Shown: piece by piece, positions 43,073-52,433 of the stretch | Numbering within the stretch: position 1 is the stretch's first letter | Layout of the letters: each line of letters starts with the position of its first letter | From: CAZQQU01 sp964595625 | GTDB lineage: Bacteria; Bacteroidota; Bacteroidia; Flavobacteriales; Flavobacteriaceae | DNA: 64,000 bases | Reading direction: 5' to 3' | Assembly (NCBI GenBank): GCA_964595625.1 | Contig: CAZQQU010000003.1 | Coordinates: 62,001 to 126,000, forward strand | Position numbers and translations under genes: made by a program | Notes under the pieces: generated by a model | The model's database searches: none | What the model was told of the DNA's origin: nothing | What the model saw: the letters and a program-made list of their open reading frames with translations, nothing else

Positions 43073-43840
43073 CTCCTTACTTAACACCTTTATTAGGTTT
43101 TCTCGATCTTCGATATAGCTCAAATGACCTCCGTCCATCACCCGTAGCGGGGTGGTTGTTTGATCGGCTATTTTTTGAATTTCATCTAAAGGAATTATCG
43201 GGTCTTCTCGACCTGCAATAATCATTTTCGGAACCGAAATTTCCTTCCAGAATTGCACTCGGTTTTTGCGTATTTTCATTCCTTCTAACGAAGCAACGAC
43301 TTGTTGGGCCGTCATGGGGAGCGCCTCTTCTTTTAACGATTCTAGTTCGTCGAAATAACGTTCCCGATTGTTTTCGGCTAACAGGTTGGCTATGCTCATA
43401 CGAATAAAGGCATCCTTGTTTTTTTTAACCAACTCAATCGCTCGATCCCGATTGAGTTTTCGTTCGGAACTATCGGCTTGGGGTGTTGAATTTAATAAAA
43501 TCACTTGAGCCACTTTATCGGGAAACATTTCAGCGAAAGCTAAAGCAACATAACCGCCCATAGAATGCCCAATAATGGACACTTTCGGGATTTTTTCGAC
43601 TTCTAACAAGCTGTTTACAGCCGCCGCCATATCCTCCATGTGATACACGTAGCCTATCCCTTCACTGCTTCCATGTCCCAACAAATCGGGTGCTAAAGTT
43701 TGATAACTTGGATAAAAATGGTTCATAAAAAATTGCCACATTCGACTGCTTTCCAAAAAACCATGTAAGAGGAGGATTGTTTTAGGACCTGTGCCGATCT
43801 TGACATAGTGTTGGGAAGATTGTTTATAGATATATTGCAT
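43064..43840 (-). CDS. Alpha/beta hydrolase
   Basis: 258 residues with the alpha/beta hydrolase fold: oxyanion LLHGFLESSRMW, nucleophile elbow GHSMGGYVALAFAE (Ser), acid in IIAGREDPIIPLDEI (Asp) and catalytic His in RVMDGGHLSYIED. Close to MhpC/EstA-like esterases; the substrate is unknown. Between this gene and recO lies a short direct repeat of ACCGGTG (about 43855-43870), of unclear meaning. Confidence 0.92.
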   Translation of the reverse strand: MQYIYKQSSQHYVKIGTGPKTILLLHGFLESSRMWQFFMNHFYPSYQTLAPDLLGHGSSEGIGYVYHMEDMAAAVNSLLEVEKIPKVSIIGHSMGGYVALAFAEMFPDKVAQVILLNSTPQADSSERKLNRDRAIELVKKNKDAFIRMSIANLLAENNRERYFDELESLKEEALPMTAQQVVASLEGMKIRKNRVQFWKEISVPKMIIAGREDPIIPLDEIQKIADQTTTPLRVMDGGHLSYIEDRENLIKVLSKELI

Positions 43841-43870
43841 AACTAGGCTAGTGATTACCGGTGACCGGTG

Positions 43871-44590
43871 TTATTTAAACAACTCTTTTAAAACCGAAAG
43901 AGATTTAGGCGTTTTAAATCCCTGTATATGGAGTTGGTAATATAAAATTAGTAATTCTAAACAACTTTGCCGTTGGGTTTTGGTAATTCCAAGAGATTTT
44001 AATGAGTCAAAATCAGCTGTTAATAATTCTTTAATTGGACTTACTTGTTCTACAGCCACACTGTAGAGGTTGGTTTCTCGATCTTCAAACACACCTTCTA
44101 CGGGGTTAAAAAAGGGTTTGTGTCGGCTACTAACGTCGGGGTAAAAACCTAGATAATGGGTCAACTTAATTAAAAATAGTAAATGGAAATCAGCTACTGC
44201 GGTTTGGTTTTCCAACCAAATAATAGCGTCTTCTAAAAAATGGTACAACGCCCGATTTTCTTCTTCTTCTTGGACGCATTGCTTGATTACTTCCGACAGA
44301 AATAACACGATAGAAAGCTTGGGAATTTCTGTTTGAATTTGAATTAGGGGGTGCGCCAACTTGGCTTCTTTAATGCTGTGCAAATCGGCTTTGGAACGAT
44401 GCACTACTGTCATTTCTAATATAGAAAAAGGTTGAAACAGAGCTGGTTTCAAAAGACCTTTCTTGGATTTTAGGATGCCCCGTAGTAAATAGGATTTTAC
44501 ACCGTAACCCTCTGTAAAACACTTGACTATCAAATCGGCTTCGTTATATTTAACCGACGAAATAACAATGGCATGAGTGGTCACATACAT
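43871..44590 (-). CDS. recO: DNA repair protein RecO
   Basis: 239 residues. OB-fold N-terminus (TTHAIVISSVKYNEADLIVKCFTEGYGVKSYLLRG) with the ordered helices of RecO after it. RecO loads RecA with RecR onto single-stranded DNA. Its start codon shares one base with the stop of the upstream PorZ gene, a strong sign of translational coupling. The recO-porZ pairing is typical for flavobacteria. Confidence 0.93.
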   Translation of the reverse strand: MYVTTHAIVISSVKYNEADLIVKCFTEGYGVKSYLLRGILKSKKGLLKPALFQPFSILEMTVVHRSKADLHSIKEAKLAHPLIQIQTEIPKLSIVLFLSEVIKQCVQEEEENRALYHFLEDAIIWLENQTAVADFHLLFLIKLTHYLGFYPDVSSRHKPFFNPVEGVFEDRETNLYSVAVEQVSPIKELLTADFDSLKSLGITKTQRQSCLELLILYYQLHIQGFKTPKSLSVLKELFK

Positions 44591-46872
44591 TATCTGACAA
44601 TCAGCAGTTTAGCGATGTTTGTTTCGGTGGCGTCTTCGGTGGTTGCCATGATAAAATAAACACCCGTTGCTACCTTGTATTTTCCAAATGCGGTAGTATC
44701 CCATAAAATGCTTCCTCCATTTGAGATTGCTTCATATACTAAATTTCCGTTTACATCAGTAATTTTAACATTGGCTTTGTTGGTCAAGCCATCGATAGTT
44801 ACCTGGCCGGTATAGCCCGGTCGAACCGGATTAGGAAAAGCGCGAAGATTTTCCAGATTGTCACGCGCGGCAGTACTGCTACCTCGGTAGGAAACCAGCC
44901 CGTTTAAGGTGGCAAAAAACACTTCTCCGGAGGCCGGATCTATGGCAATGTCTAAAACAGTATTAGAAGGTAACGGGGAGTTGTCTTTGGTAAAATGTAG
45001 CAAGGTCTCTTGCCCATTGGGCGAAAAATAAAATGCGCCAGAAGAGGCCGTAGCCACCCATTTATTATTGGCTCCATCTACTTCAATATCCATAATAGTT
45101 TGCTGATAGAGCAACTCTTGAGGAATACCGTTTTCCATGATGATAATTGGTTGGGTATCTACATTAGCACCATCATCAAAAAATCCACTGACATTATAGA
45201 GAACACGCAACCCTTTGTAGGTACCAATCCATATTTGGTTTCTATGATCCGTGGCAATCGCTTTGACGTGATGAGAAGCCAAATTACCATTTCCGATATT
45301 TTCGTCTATCCGCCGGAATTTGTTTAGAGCTGGGTTGTAGCCAATTACTCCGCTTTGGCCGCTCCCAAAAAAGACACTTCCCCCACGTTCTACGGTCAGT
45401 TTCGTCAGTGCATATTCGGAGTTTTGTTGGCCAATAGAAATCACATTGGTCACGTCAAAACCTTGCATTTGTCCCGAAGAGGACATCTTGTAAAGACCTT
45501 TTTCCCAGGCTGATCGAGTAAACCACAGGTTTCCATCCTGATCAAAATCGGCCCCTAAAATGCGAATGCCTAACCCAGTCGGATCCGGATTTAAAACATC
45601 GAGAGAGCTGTTGGTCTCATCGTATAAAATTTCGGGCACGGAATCTTTAATTTTTAACAACCCATCAATCATGGAGCTGATATATACTTCGGAAGGATTG
45701 TATGGGTTAATTTTGACGTGCGACAAAGCTCGTGCTTCAAAAACATCCTCAAAAGGAATATTGGTCCATTTTTCATTTAAAAACAAACTCACCCCTCTCG
45801 ACTTTAAGGGATAGGGGTTATAAGTTACGGAATGTTCACCAAAAGAAACCCACAATCGTCCAGGTGCAGCATCAATAGCAAAGGGAAAATTCATCAAAGG
45901 CCCGTTGGGTAAAATTTGTTCGGCAGTATTGGACCCAAAAGGCACCACCAACACTCCATGAGCAGTAGTTCCTAAATACATAGCTTGGTTGTATGCCACC
46001 CCGGAAGACAAGATATACTCATAATCAATTAAAGAGGTAACAGTATTGATCAAAGACATATTGACATCAAAGGTATGCGCCTGTGTATTAGAGATTACAT
46101 TTAGATATTGCTCATTAGAATACATTTTAATATTACTTTGTGGGAAACTATAGAGCAACTCAAAACTGACACCGTTAAAACGAAACAACTGATTGGTGTT
46201 TGAAATCGTATAGAGCTTGTCGTTAAAGTTATCAATCCCAATAAAATGCTGATTTGAAACAGTACTCCAAGCCGAATAGTGAATTAGATTGGGATTGTTT
46301 AAATCGGCCCGTCTTACAATTCCTTGACCGATTGCGTAAATAAAGCCATTATAAACTTCAGATTGGTACACTTTAATATAAGCCCCTAAATTGCCCAAAT
46401 AATAAGAATCTCCGAATTCCAATCCGTTGAGATTAAATACCGAAAGGCCATAATCAGTGGCAAAATACACTTTATCTTCAAACTGATTAAAGCCATTTAT
46501 TCTCTTTCTATCGGGTGGTATCACAGGTTTATTGAGAATATCCACCACTTTTACAATGGTTTTATCCTCTAGGATAAGCTCTACCAATCCGGTTTCATAG
46601 CCCAAAAAGATAACGTTATGTGTTTCACTATAGAAAAGGGATGAAATTCGTTCACCTGATAGCCCATTAATGGGAGTTATAGTGGTTAGATCATCGGTAA
46701 TTAAATCGTAAATCATCACTGCATTTTCAGCAGCTACAATCAATCGATCATCGCCTTCGACCAAATCGATTACATTCTGGAAAGAGAAAAAACCTCTCCA
46801 GTCGTTTTCATAATTTTGAGCAGCGGTGATGGCCGTATAAAAAAAGCAACATATAATAAGCTTTTTAATCAT
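44590..46872 (-). CDS. porZ: T9SS protein PorZ (beta-propeller outer-surface protein)
   Basis: 760 residues. Signal peptide MIKKLIICCFFYTAITAAQ, then N-terminal beta-propeller blades with repeats such as AVMIYDLITDDLTTITPINGL, IWIGTYKGLRVLYNVSG and VFFATLNGLVSYRG, and a C-terminal beta-sandwich (AFPNPVRPGYTGQVTIDGLTNKANVKITDVNGNLVYEAISNGG). PorZ is part of the attachment complex of the type IX system and delivers anionic LPS in Porphyromonas. The C-terminal domain is T9SS-like but is not cleaved in PorZ. The longer frame starts at 46941, but the signal peptide sets the ATG at 46872. Confidence 0.85.
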   Translation of the reverse strand: MIKKLIICCFFYTAITAAQNYENDWRGFFSFQNVIDLVEGDDRLIVAAENAVMIYDLITDDLTTITPINGLSGERISSLFYSETHNVIFLGYETGLVELILEDKTIVKVVDILNKPVIPPDRKRINGFNQFEDKVYFATDYGLSVFNLNGLEFGDSYYLGNLGAYIKVYQSEVYNGFIYAIGQGIVRRADLNNPNLIHYSAWSTVSNQHFIGIDNFNDKLYTISNTNQLFRFNGVSFELLYSFPQSNIKMYSNEQYLNVISNTQAHTFDVNMSLINTVTSLIDYEYILSSGVAYNQAMYLGTTAHGVLVVPFGSNTAEQILPNGPLMNFPFAIDAAPGRLWVSFGEHSVTYNPYPLKSRGVSLFLNEKWTNIPFEDVFEARALSHVKINPYNPSEVYISSMIDGLLKIKDSVPEILYDETNSSLDVLNPDPTGLGIRILGADFDQDGNLWFTRSAWEKGLYKMSSSGQMQGFDVTNVISIGQQNSEYALTKLTVERGGSVFFGSGQSGVIGYNPALNKFRRIDENIGNGNLASHHVKAIATDHRNQIWIGTYKGLRVLYNVSGFFDDGANVDTQPIIIMENGIPQELLYQQTIMDIEVDGANNKWVATASSGAFYFSPNGQETLLHFTKDNSPLPSNTVLDIAIDPASGEVFFATLNGLVSYRGSSTAARDNLENLRAFPNPVRPGYTGQVTIDGLTNKANVKITDVNGNLVYEAISNGGSILWDTTAFGKYKVATGVYFIMATTEDATETNIAKLLIVR

Positions 46873-46946
46873 ATTTGTCGTACAGGTTTCGGGTAAGCTA
46901 TTAAACTTGCTAAAATAAACTTTATTATAAAAATACGCCACAAAAA

Positions 46947-46974
46947 AACCGTTTGTCTATGAAGGCAAACGGTT
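46947..46974 (-). terminator. Terminator of the glutamate dehydrogenase gene
   Basis: AACCGTTTG (46947-46955) and CAAACGGTT (46966-46974), perfect 9-bp stem, 10-base loop. On the minus strand seven T follow. It ends gdhA before porZ. Confidence 0.9.
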
Positions 46975-46996
46975 GTATAGGGAACATTCCTGAATG

Positions 46997-48337
46997 TTAT
47001 ACTACCCCTTGTGCCAGCATCGCATCGGCTACTTTTACAAAACCGGCAATATTAGCCCCTTGCACATAGTCGATATAACCATCGGGTTGTTTTCCAAATT
47101 TCACACAAGAGTCATGAATATCTGTCATAATTTTCTTTAAAATACGATCTACTTCTTCGGCGGTCCATTCAATTCGCAATGAATTTTGAGACATTTCTAA
47201 ACCGGAAGTAGCTACACCTCCGGCATTTGAAGCTTTGCCGGGTGAGAACATAATTTTATTTTTTTGAAAATGGTCTAAAGCCTCTTTAGTTGTAGGCATA
47301 TTTGCACCTTCTACCACACATATCACTCCATTTTTAACTAGTGCTTGAGCTCCTTCTAATGGCAATTCGTTTTGGGTAGCACAGGGCATAGCAATATCCA
47401 CTTTTTGTATCCACGGTGCTTGTCCCGGGAAAAAAGGTACTCCATATTTATCCGCATAGGGCTTTACCACATCGTTGTTAGACGCTCGCAACTCCAGCAT
47501 ATAATCGATTTTTTCACCCGAAACACCATCTGGGTCATATATATGTCCGTCAGGCCCGGACAGTGTAACCACTTTAGCACCTAATTCGGTAGCTTTGGTG
47601 ACTGCTCCCCATGCCACATTACCAAATCCGGAAACGGCGATGGTTTTCCCTTGAATGTCTAACCCTTTGGTCGCGAGCATCGCTTGTAAAAAATACACCG
47701 CACCAAATCCGGTGGCTTGAGAACGCATATGCGAGCCTCCCCATGACATTCCTTTACCGGTAATCACTCCAGTAAATTCGTCTTTAAGTTTTTTATACAT
47801 TCCAAACATATACCCAATTTCTCGTGCTCCGACCCCTATATCGCCGGCGGGAACATCTGTATTGGGTCCGATGTATTTGTACAATTCCCCCATGAAAGCA
47901 TGGCAAAAACGCATGATTTCCCCCTCTGACTTGCCTTTGGGGTCAAAATCAGATCCTCCCTTGGCGCCACCCATGGGCAGGGTCGTCAAAGCGTTTTTAA
48001 AGGTTTGTTCAAAAGCTAAAAATTTGAGAATACTTAAATTTACCGAAGGGTGAAAACGAATTCCTCCTTTATAAGGCCCTATCGCAGAGTTCATTTGTAC
48101 ACGATACCCACGATTGACCTGAATATCCCCTTTATCATCCACCCAACAAACTCGGAAAATAATCACACGTTCCGGTTCGGTCATTCGAAGTAAAATATTT
48201 TTACCTCGGTAGATTGATTTATCTCTAGTAAATGGTAAGATGGTATGGGCTACCTCGGATACAGCTTGAATAAATTCGGGCTCGTTCGGGTTTCTTTTAG
48301 AAACCATCTCAACAAAAGACCTGATTTCTTCTTTCAT
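46997..48337 (-). CDS. gdhA: NADP-specific glutamate dehydrogenase
   Basis: 446 residues, hexameric small-type GDH. Substrate-site and catalytic residues in PMGGAKGGSDFDPKGKS (Lys), VPAGDIGVGAREIGYM, the NADP Rossmann loop VSGFGNVAWGA, and PCATQNEL and SNAGGVATSGLEMSQN near the end. It fixes ammonia into glutamate. The frame extends 14 codons upstream, but MKEEIRSFVEMV at 48337 is a standard start and lies below a TATATTTG box (48377-48384, minus). Terminator follows. Confidence 0.96.
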   Translation of the reverse strand: MKEEIRSFVEMVSKRNPNEPEFIQAVSEVAHTILPFTRDKSIYRGKNILLRMTEPERVIIFRVCWVDDKGDIQVNRGYRVQMNSAIGPYKGGIRFHPSVNLSILKFLAFEQTFKNALTTLPMGGAKGGSDFDPKGKSEGEIMRFCHAFMGELYKYIGPNTDVPAGDIGVGAREIGYMFGMYKKLKDEFTGVITGKGMSWGGSHMRSQATGFGAVYFLQAMLATKGLDIQGKTIAVSGFGNVAWGAVTKATELGAKVVTLSGPDGHIYDPDGVSGEKIDYMLELRASNNDVVKPYADKYGVPFFPGQAPWIQKVDIAMPCATQNELPLEGAQALVKNGVICVVEGANMPTTKEALDHFQKNKIMFSPGKASNAGGVATSGLEMSQNSLRIEWTAEEVDRILKKIMTDIHDSCVKFGKQPDGYIDYVQGANIAGFVKVADAMLAQGVV

Positions 48338-48629
48338 AGAAATGTATTGTTTAAAAATAGAATTCGAAATGACACACAAATATACATCTTATATAATCAT
48401 AAAAAATCTTTTTATCAAAGTTATACAACAAAACATAGAAAATTTTCATTCTTTCTTTTGAAACTTAACTTTCCGGTAAAAAAGCCCGTCAAGAGTTACT
48501 TTTTAGGTAAAAACCAGCTTTCCTTAAATTAATAAAACAAATATTTTTCAGGCTTGACTTGTATATTTTCTAACTGCGTATGTATTATTTTATATCTTTG
48601 TTGATAGTTGATTATTACATAAGCCCCCT

Positions 48630-49418
48630 ATGAAATTGAAAAAATTAAATTTCACGGCAGTTCTATTGCTCCTGTTTACTATACATTCCCAGGCACAGCT
48701 AGGCTTTTCCCACGAAATTGGTGTTATTACAGGTCCGGTAGTTTTTTATTCCGATTTCGGACAACGAAATGATATGGAAACCAATATGGGAAATGTTGGA
48801 TATGGCGTTGGTATTGTACACTATATGAACTTTGCGTACAGAGCCGATTGTAACTGTTATACTCGTGATAACTATTTTAACGACCACTTTAAAGTTCGCA
48901 GTGAACTTTCTTATCATAAGACTAATTTTGAGCACTACGGCGAATGGGTAGATCCTTCACGAACATCCACCTTTGCCGATTTCTTACGGGCGATGAAAGG
49001 CTCAAGCTCGGTGGTTGAATTAGGCGCGCAACTAGAATATTTTCCGTTGAGTATCCGAGATTATATGGCCAACCGCTATAAGATAGTCCCTTTTGTAAGT
49101 TTTGGATTTCATTGGGTTAATTTTAAACCCGAAATTTATTTTGACCCTCCACTCAGTACAATTATCACCAACCCTGCTGACTATCCCGATAAATACCGAG
49201 ACACGGCATTTCTAAACCAATCAGACTCTTCTTGGGCAGTTCTTTGGAGTGTAGGTGTTAGATACAAATTGAGTTATTCAAGTGATTTGATGCTGGATAG
49301 CCGCTGGGTACATTATTTTTCTAATTGGGTAGATGGGCTCAACCCGGAAGTACCTGAAAACAAAGCCAACGATTGGATTTACTGGCTGAATATAGGATAT
49401 ATCTACTATATTAATTAA
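48630..49418 (+). CDS. THC0290_0291-type outer-membrane-like protein
   Basis: 262 residues. Signal peptide MKLKKLNFTAVLLLLFTIHSQAQ, then a beta-rich protein with FSHEIGVITGPVVFYSDFGQRND, NVGYGVGIVHYMNFAYRADCNCYTR and WAVLWSVGVRYKLSYS. These motifs are those of the flavobacterial family annotated as THC0290_0291; I rely on memory for this. It probably sits in the outer membrane. Function unknown. A TATCTTTG box is at 48593-48600. It converges with the next gene, overlapping by four bases. Confidence 0.75.
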   Translation: MKLKKLNFTAVLLLLFTIHSQAQLGFSHEIGVITGPVVFYSDFGQRNDMETNMGNVGYGVGIVHYMNFAYRADCNCYTRDNYFNDHFKVRSELSYHKTNFEHYGEWVDPSRTSTFADFLRAMKGSSSVVELGAQLEYFPLSIRDYMANRYKIVPFVSFGFHWVNFKPEIYFDPPLSTIITNPADYPDKYRDTAFLNQSDSSWAVLWSVGVRYKLSYSSDLMLDSRWVHYFSNWVDGLNPEVPENKANDWIYWLNIGYIYYIN

Positions 49419-50554
49419 TCCAGGGCGTTCTGTAAATCGGCTATTAAATCCTCTACATCTTCAATACCAACACTTAGGCGTATCAAGGTGTCGGTTACTC
49501 CTGATTTTACCCGTTCCTCGGCTGGAATAGAAGCATGTGTCATAGAGGCCGGATGACCTACTAATGATTCGATTCCACCGAGAGATTCTGCCAACGTAAA
49601 GTAGCGCAGTTTTTTTAAGAAAGGATTTATTTTCTCAATCCCGCCTGTCATTTCAAAGGACAACATACCGCCAAAATCTTTCATTTGTCGGCGGGCTATT
49701 TCGTGATTGGGATGGGAAACCAAGCCCGGCCAATATACCTGTTTTACTTGGGGATGATCGTTTAAAAATTGGGCTATTTCTCGAGCGTTTTCACAATGCC
49801 GTTGCATACGTACATGGAGTGTTTTGATTCCACGGAGCACTAAAAATGAATCTTGCGGTCCCGGTACAGCACCGGAAGCATTTTGTAAAAAATAGAGTTT
49901 TTCAGCTAAATCGTCATCGTTAAGTACCAAGGCACCCATAATTACATCGCTATGGCCACCCAAGTATTTTGTAACTGAATGCATCACAATATCGGCTCCT
50001 AATTCCAAGGGGCGTTGTAAGTAGGGAGAGGCAAAAGTATTATCTACTACCGTGAGTATACCATGTTTTTTAGCAAGGGCCGCACAGGCCTCAATATCAA
50101 TGATTTTGAGCGTGGGATTGGTTGGGGTTTCCAACCACAACAACTTGGTATTTTTATTGATTAATTTCTCTAACGAGGCCGATTCTTGTAAATCGGTAAA
50201 ATGAAATCGAATTCCATATTTTTCAAAAACCCGAGTAAACAACCGGTAAGTACCTCCGTACAAGTCGCTGGTTGAAATCACTTCATCCCCCGGATTTAGC
50301 AATTTAATAATAGCGTCTATGGAAGCAAGTCCGGAAGCAAATGCCAAACCGTATTTACCGTTTTCTATAGCCGCTAAAGCGTGCTGCAAATGAGTTCGGG
50401 TAGGATTGGCTGTTCGAGAATACTCAAAGCCTTTATGATCTCCGGGCACTGTTTGTTTGTATGTGCTTGTTTGATAAATAGGAGGCATCACTGCGCCGTA
50501 AGCCGGGTCGATATCGTGCAAACCACCGTGAATAACTTGGGTATTAAATTTCAT
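49415..50554 (-). CDS. Cystathionine gamma-synthase-like PLP enzyme (trans-sulfuration)
   Basis: 379 residues of the Cys/Met metabolism PLP family: TRTHLQHALAAIENGKYGLAFASGLASIDAI, the PLP lysine in VMHSVTKYLGGHSDVIMGAL, SLGGIESLVGHPASMTHASI and RLSVGIEDVEDLIADLQNAL. Cystathionine gamma-synthase and gamma/beta-lyase share this body, so the reaction cannot be fixed from sequence. The ATG at 50554 is a typical start; the longer frame runs through the spacer and the neighbouring gene. A TACATTTG box (50571-50578) lies 16 bases upstream on the minus strand. Confidence 0.9.
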   Translation of the reverse strand: MKFNTQVIHGGLHDIDPAYGAVMPPIYQTSTYKQTVPGDHKGFEYSRTANPTRTHLQHALAAIENGKYGLAFASGLASIDAIIKLLNPGDEVISTSDLYGGTYRLFTRVFEKYGIRFHFTDLQESASLEKLINKNTKLLWLETPTNPTLKIIDIEACAALAKKHGILTVVDNTFASPYLQRPLELGADIVMHSVTKYLGGHSDVIMGALVLNDDDLAEKLYFLQNASGAVPGPQDSFLVLRGIKTLHVRMQRHCENAREIAQFLNDHPQVKQVYWPGLVSHPNHEIARRQMKDFGGMLSFEMTGGIEKINPFLKKLRYFTLAESLGGIESLVGHPASMTHASIPAEERVKSGVTDTLIRLSVGIEDVEDLIADLQNALD

Positions 50555-50636
50555 TTTTTTTAATTTTATACAAATGTAATAGAATATTCGGTCATTTGGT
50601 AAGCATATCCTAACTTTGCCCCAATAAAAATCGTCT

Positions 50637-51395
50637 ATGAAAAAGTTGACTTTCCTCCTATTTATCAGCCTTATTGGGACATCTTGTGTTAAAGATCGTT
50701 TGATAACCTTGCAAGAAAAATCGTTTGAATCGACCACCTTCGGCCCCTGTGTGGGACAAACGTGCCCAAACTTTAACATACACTTTTTAGAAGCTTCGTC
50801 TTCCACTGAAAATGCGCAGCTTTTTAATACTGAAATTAGTAACGAAATAGTGCAACTACTTCTTTCGTTTCAAGAAGATTTTTCCCCCGCTTCCACCACC
50901 ATCGAAGAGGCAATTTTGGTATTTATTGATGATTATAGAAAATACCAACGCGACCTGGGTAGCTTGTCTTTTTCATACGAAGCAGACACTTATATGGAAA
51001 TTATTTATCAATCGAATGATCTCATATCCATAGATTTAAATTTTTATCTGTTTACTGGAGGCGCTCACGGCTATGGCGGTACACGATTTTTAAATTTTGA
51101 CCGTTCCACGGGGAAGCAATTCAGCATGGAAGAGCTTTTCACAGACATCAAACCCTTAGAAGAAATTGCTGAAAAAATGATTCGTGAACAATACCAAATC
51201 CCGGCCGATCAAAACATCAATGCTACTGGATTTTGGTTTGAAAATGATCAATTTCATCTTCCAAAAAATATTGGGTTTACTGAAAACGAAATTCTTTTGG
51301 TGTACAACCAATACGAAATTGCCAGTTATGCCGAAGGAAGTATTTCTTTGAGTGTTACGAAATCAGACCTGATGCCTTATATAAAATTCCCTTAA
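50637..51395 (+). CDS. Lipoprotein with DUF3298/DUF4163-type domains
   Basis: 252 residues. MKKLTFLLFISLIGTSCVKD is a lipoprotein signal (ISLIGTSC). A DUF4163-like region (ISNEIVQLLLSF...DTYMEIIYQSNDLISIDLNFYLFTGGAHGYGGTRFLNFDRSTGKQF) leads into a DUF3298-like end (FSMEELFTDIKPLEEIAEKMI...QYEIASYAEGSISLSVTKSDL). Similar to YiaD/RsiV-type extracytoplasmic domains that are found in sigma-factor regulators, but here without a membrane helix. TAACTTTG (50611-50618) lies 18 bases upstream. Function unknown. The next gene begins two bases after its stop. Confidence 0.78.
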   Translation: MKKLTFLLFISLIGTSCVKDRLITLQEKSFESTTFGPCVGQTCPNFNIHFLEASSSTENAQLFNTEISNEIVQLLLSFQEDFSPASTTIEEAILVFIDDYRKYQRDLGSLSFSYEADTYMEIIYQSNDLISIDLNFYLFTGGAHGYGGTRFLNFDRSTGKQFSMEELFTDIKPLEEIAEKMIREQYQIPADQNINATGFWFENDQFHLPKNIGFTENEILLVYNQYEIASYAEGSISLSVTKSDLMPYIKFP

Positions 51396-51397
51396 TA

Positions 51398-51760
51398 ATG
51401 ATGGACAACCGTTTTTTTTATCTATCGACTTGTAGTACCTGCAAACGTATTTTAAAAGAATTAAACCTTCCGGAATCGGTTCACAAACAAGATATCAAAG
51501 CCTCTCCTTTGGATTCAAAAACCTGGGCTGCCTTAGCAGATTTAGCCGGTAGTTATGAAGCGCTTTTTAGCAAACGGGCTCAGTTGTACAAACAACGTAA
51601 TCTGGGAGAAAAACACCTAGAAGAGCGCGACTACCAACAACTCTTGAAAGAGCATTATACCTTTCTAAAACGTCCGGTTTTGGTACTCAATGATCAAATT
51701 TTTATCGGCAGTTCACCAGCCACCATCGCGCAAGCACAAAAAACACTGGAGAAATTATAA
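51398..51760 (+). CDS. ArsC/Spx family thioredoxin-fold protein
   Basis: 120 residues, thioredoxin-like ArsC/Spx fold. RFFYLSTCSTCKRILKELN gives CxxC, FSKRAQLYKQRN and PVLVLNDQIFIGS match the ArsC pattern. The arsenate-binding Arg triad is not obvious, so a redox or regulatory role is as likely as arsenate reduction. It could start at the second Met, three bases later. It follows the lipoprotein gene by two bases and overlaps the convergent thioesterase gene by six. Confidence 0.82.
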   Translation: MMDNRFFYLSTCSTCKRILKELNLPESVHKQDIKASPLDSKTWAALADLAGSYEALFSKRAQLYKQRNLGEKHLEERDYQQLLKEHYTFLKRPVLVLNDQIFIGSSPATIAQAQKTLEKL

Positions 51761-52225
51761 ATCTTCCGGGCGCATCCCCAAGCGGGTGTTTTCTTTCGTC
51801 AACACCTGAAAATCTTTCGATTTAGGAATATGCTGAAAACGTTCTAAATACAGAGGTGGTAACCCCACTAGTTTTCGCGTATGGGTATCTATCCAACCTC
51901 CTAGCATGGTGCATCGTGCCAAGTTACGACCCGTTGTATCGTAAAAATTATGTAAAAACTGGAAAAACCTACCGTCCTCCGAAAGTCCTTGTAACTCTAA
52001 AGAGACTCGTACTTGACTTCCTCCAAACACTTCTTTAAAATAAAATATTTGTTCGCTAAACGCAATCGGACCCAAGCCTAATTTTTGGAGCTCTGTTAAT
52101 GATATTCCCTGCTCCAGCAAAAAAGACATGCGGGTATGACTCATAAAATTAATATAGGCACTATTAGCTAAATGCATATTGCCGTCGAGATCACTCCAAC
52201 GGACTTCAAATTCTTTAAAATACAT
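51755..52225 (-). CDS. Hotdog-fold acyl-CoA thioesterase
   Basis: 156 residues, 4HBT/YbgC-type hotdog. FEVRWSDLDGNMHLANSAYINFM carries the family Asp and the typical W-x-D-x-D..H-x-N..Y motif, then RVSLELQGLSEDGRFFQFLHNFYD. It likely hydrolyses acyl-CoA or acyl-ACP. Upstream lies a perfect TATGC-N2-GCATA palindrome between divergent -7 boxes, suggesting control by an acyl-CoA-type repressor (inference). The minus-strand box TATTTTTG (52242-52249) is 16 bases from the start. Confidence 0.88.
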   Translation of the reverse strand: MYFKEFEVRWSDLDGNMHLANSAYINFMSHTRMSFLLEQGISLTELQKLGLGPIAFSEQIFYFKEVFGGSQVRVSLELQGLSEDGRFFQFLHNFYDTTGRNLARCTMLGGWIDTHTRKLVGLPPLYLERFQHIPKSKDFQVLTKENTRLGMRPEDL

Positions 52226-52260
52226 GAGTTCGATTTTTTTTCAAAAATAAATAATTTTGC

Positions 52261-52272
52261 TATGCACGCATA
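52261..52272. promoter_or_regulatory. Operator candidate TATGC-N2-GCATA between divergent -7 boxes
   Basis: TATGCACGCATA is a perfect inverted repeat. It follows a plus-strand -7 box (TAATTTTG, 52252-52259) by one base and sits upstream of the minus-strand box of the thioesterase gene (CAAAAATA, 52242-52249). The plus-strand promoter has no recognisable gene in the next 170 bases. A small HTH repressor with acyl-CoA ligand is one possibility. Confidence 0.5.
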
Positions 52273-52433
52273 TTAATTCACTGTTAATAATCATTCTTTA
52301 TGGTAAAAAGGAAATGTATTATCAATATCTATTAAAAATGGCTTTAAATAAACGCCTGTACGGGCCTATCTAAAAAAAGGAAGGGTATTCGATGTTTTTA
52401 AACAAACGATCGCCCTGAAGTTAAAAAAACAGC

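Noticed and set aside
48593..48600. Full promoter for the THC0290_0291-type gene
   Set aside because: The TATCTTTG box is good, but no TTG lies 17-23 bases upstream, so only the box is mentioned in the gene entry.
50555..50806. Extended N-terminus of the cystathionine gamma-synthase-like protein
   Set aside because: It would run antisense through the neighbouring lipoprotein gene and its promoter; the conserved protein starts at 50554.
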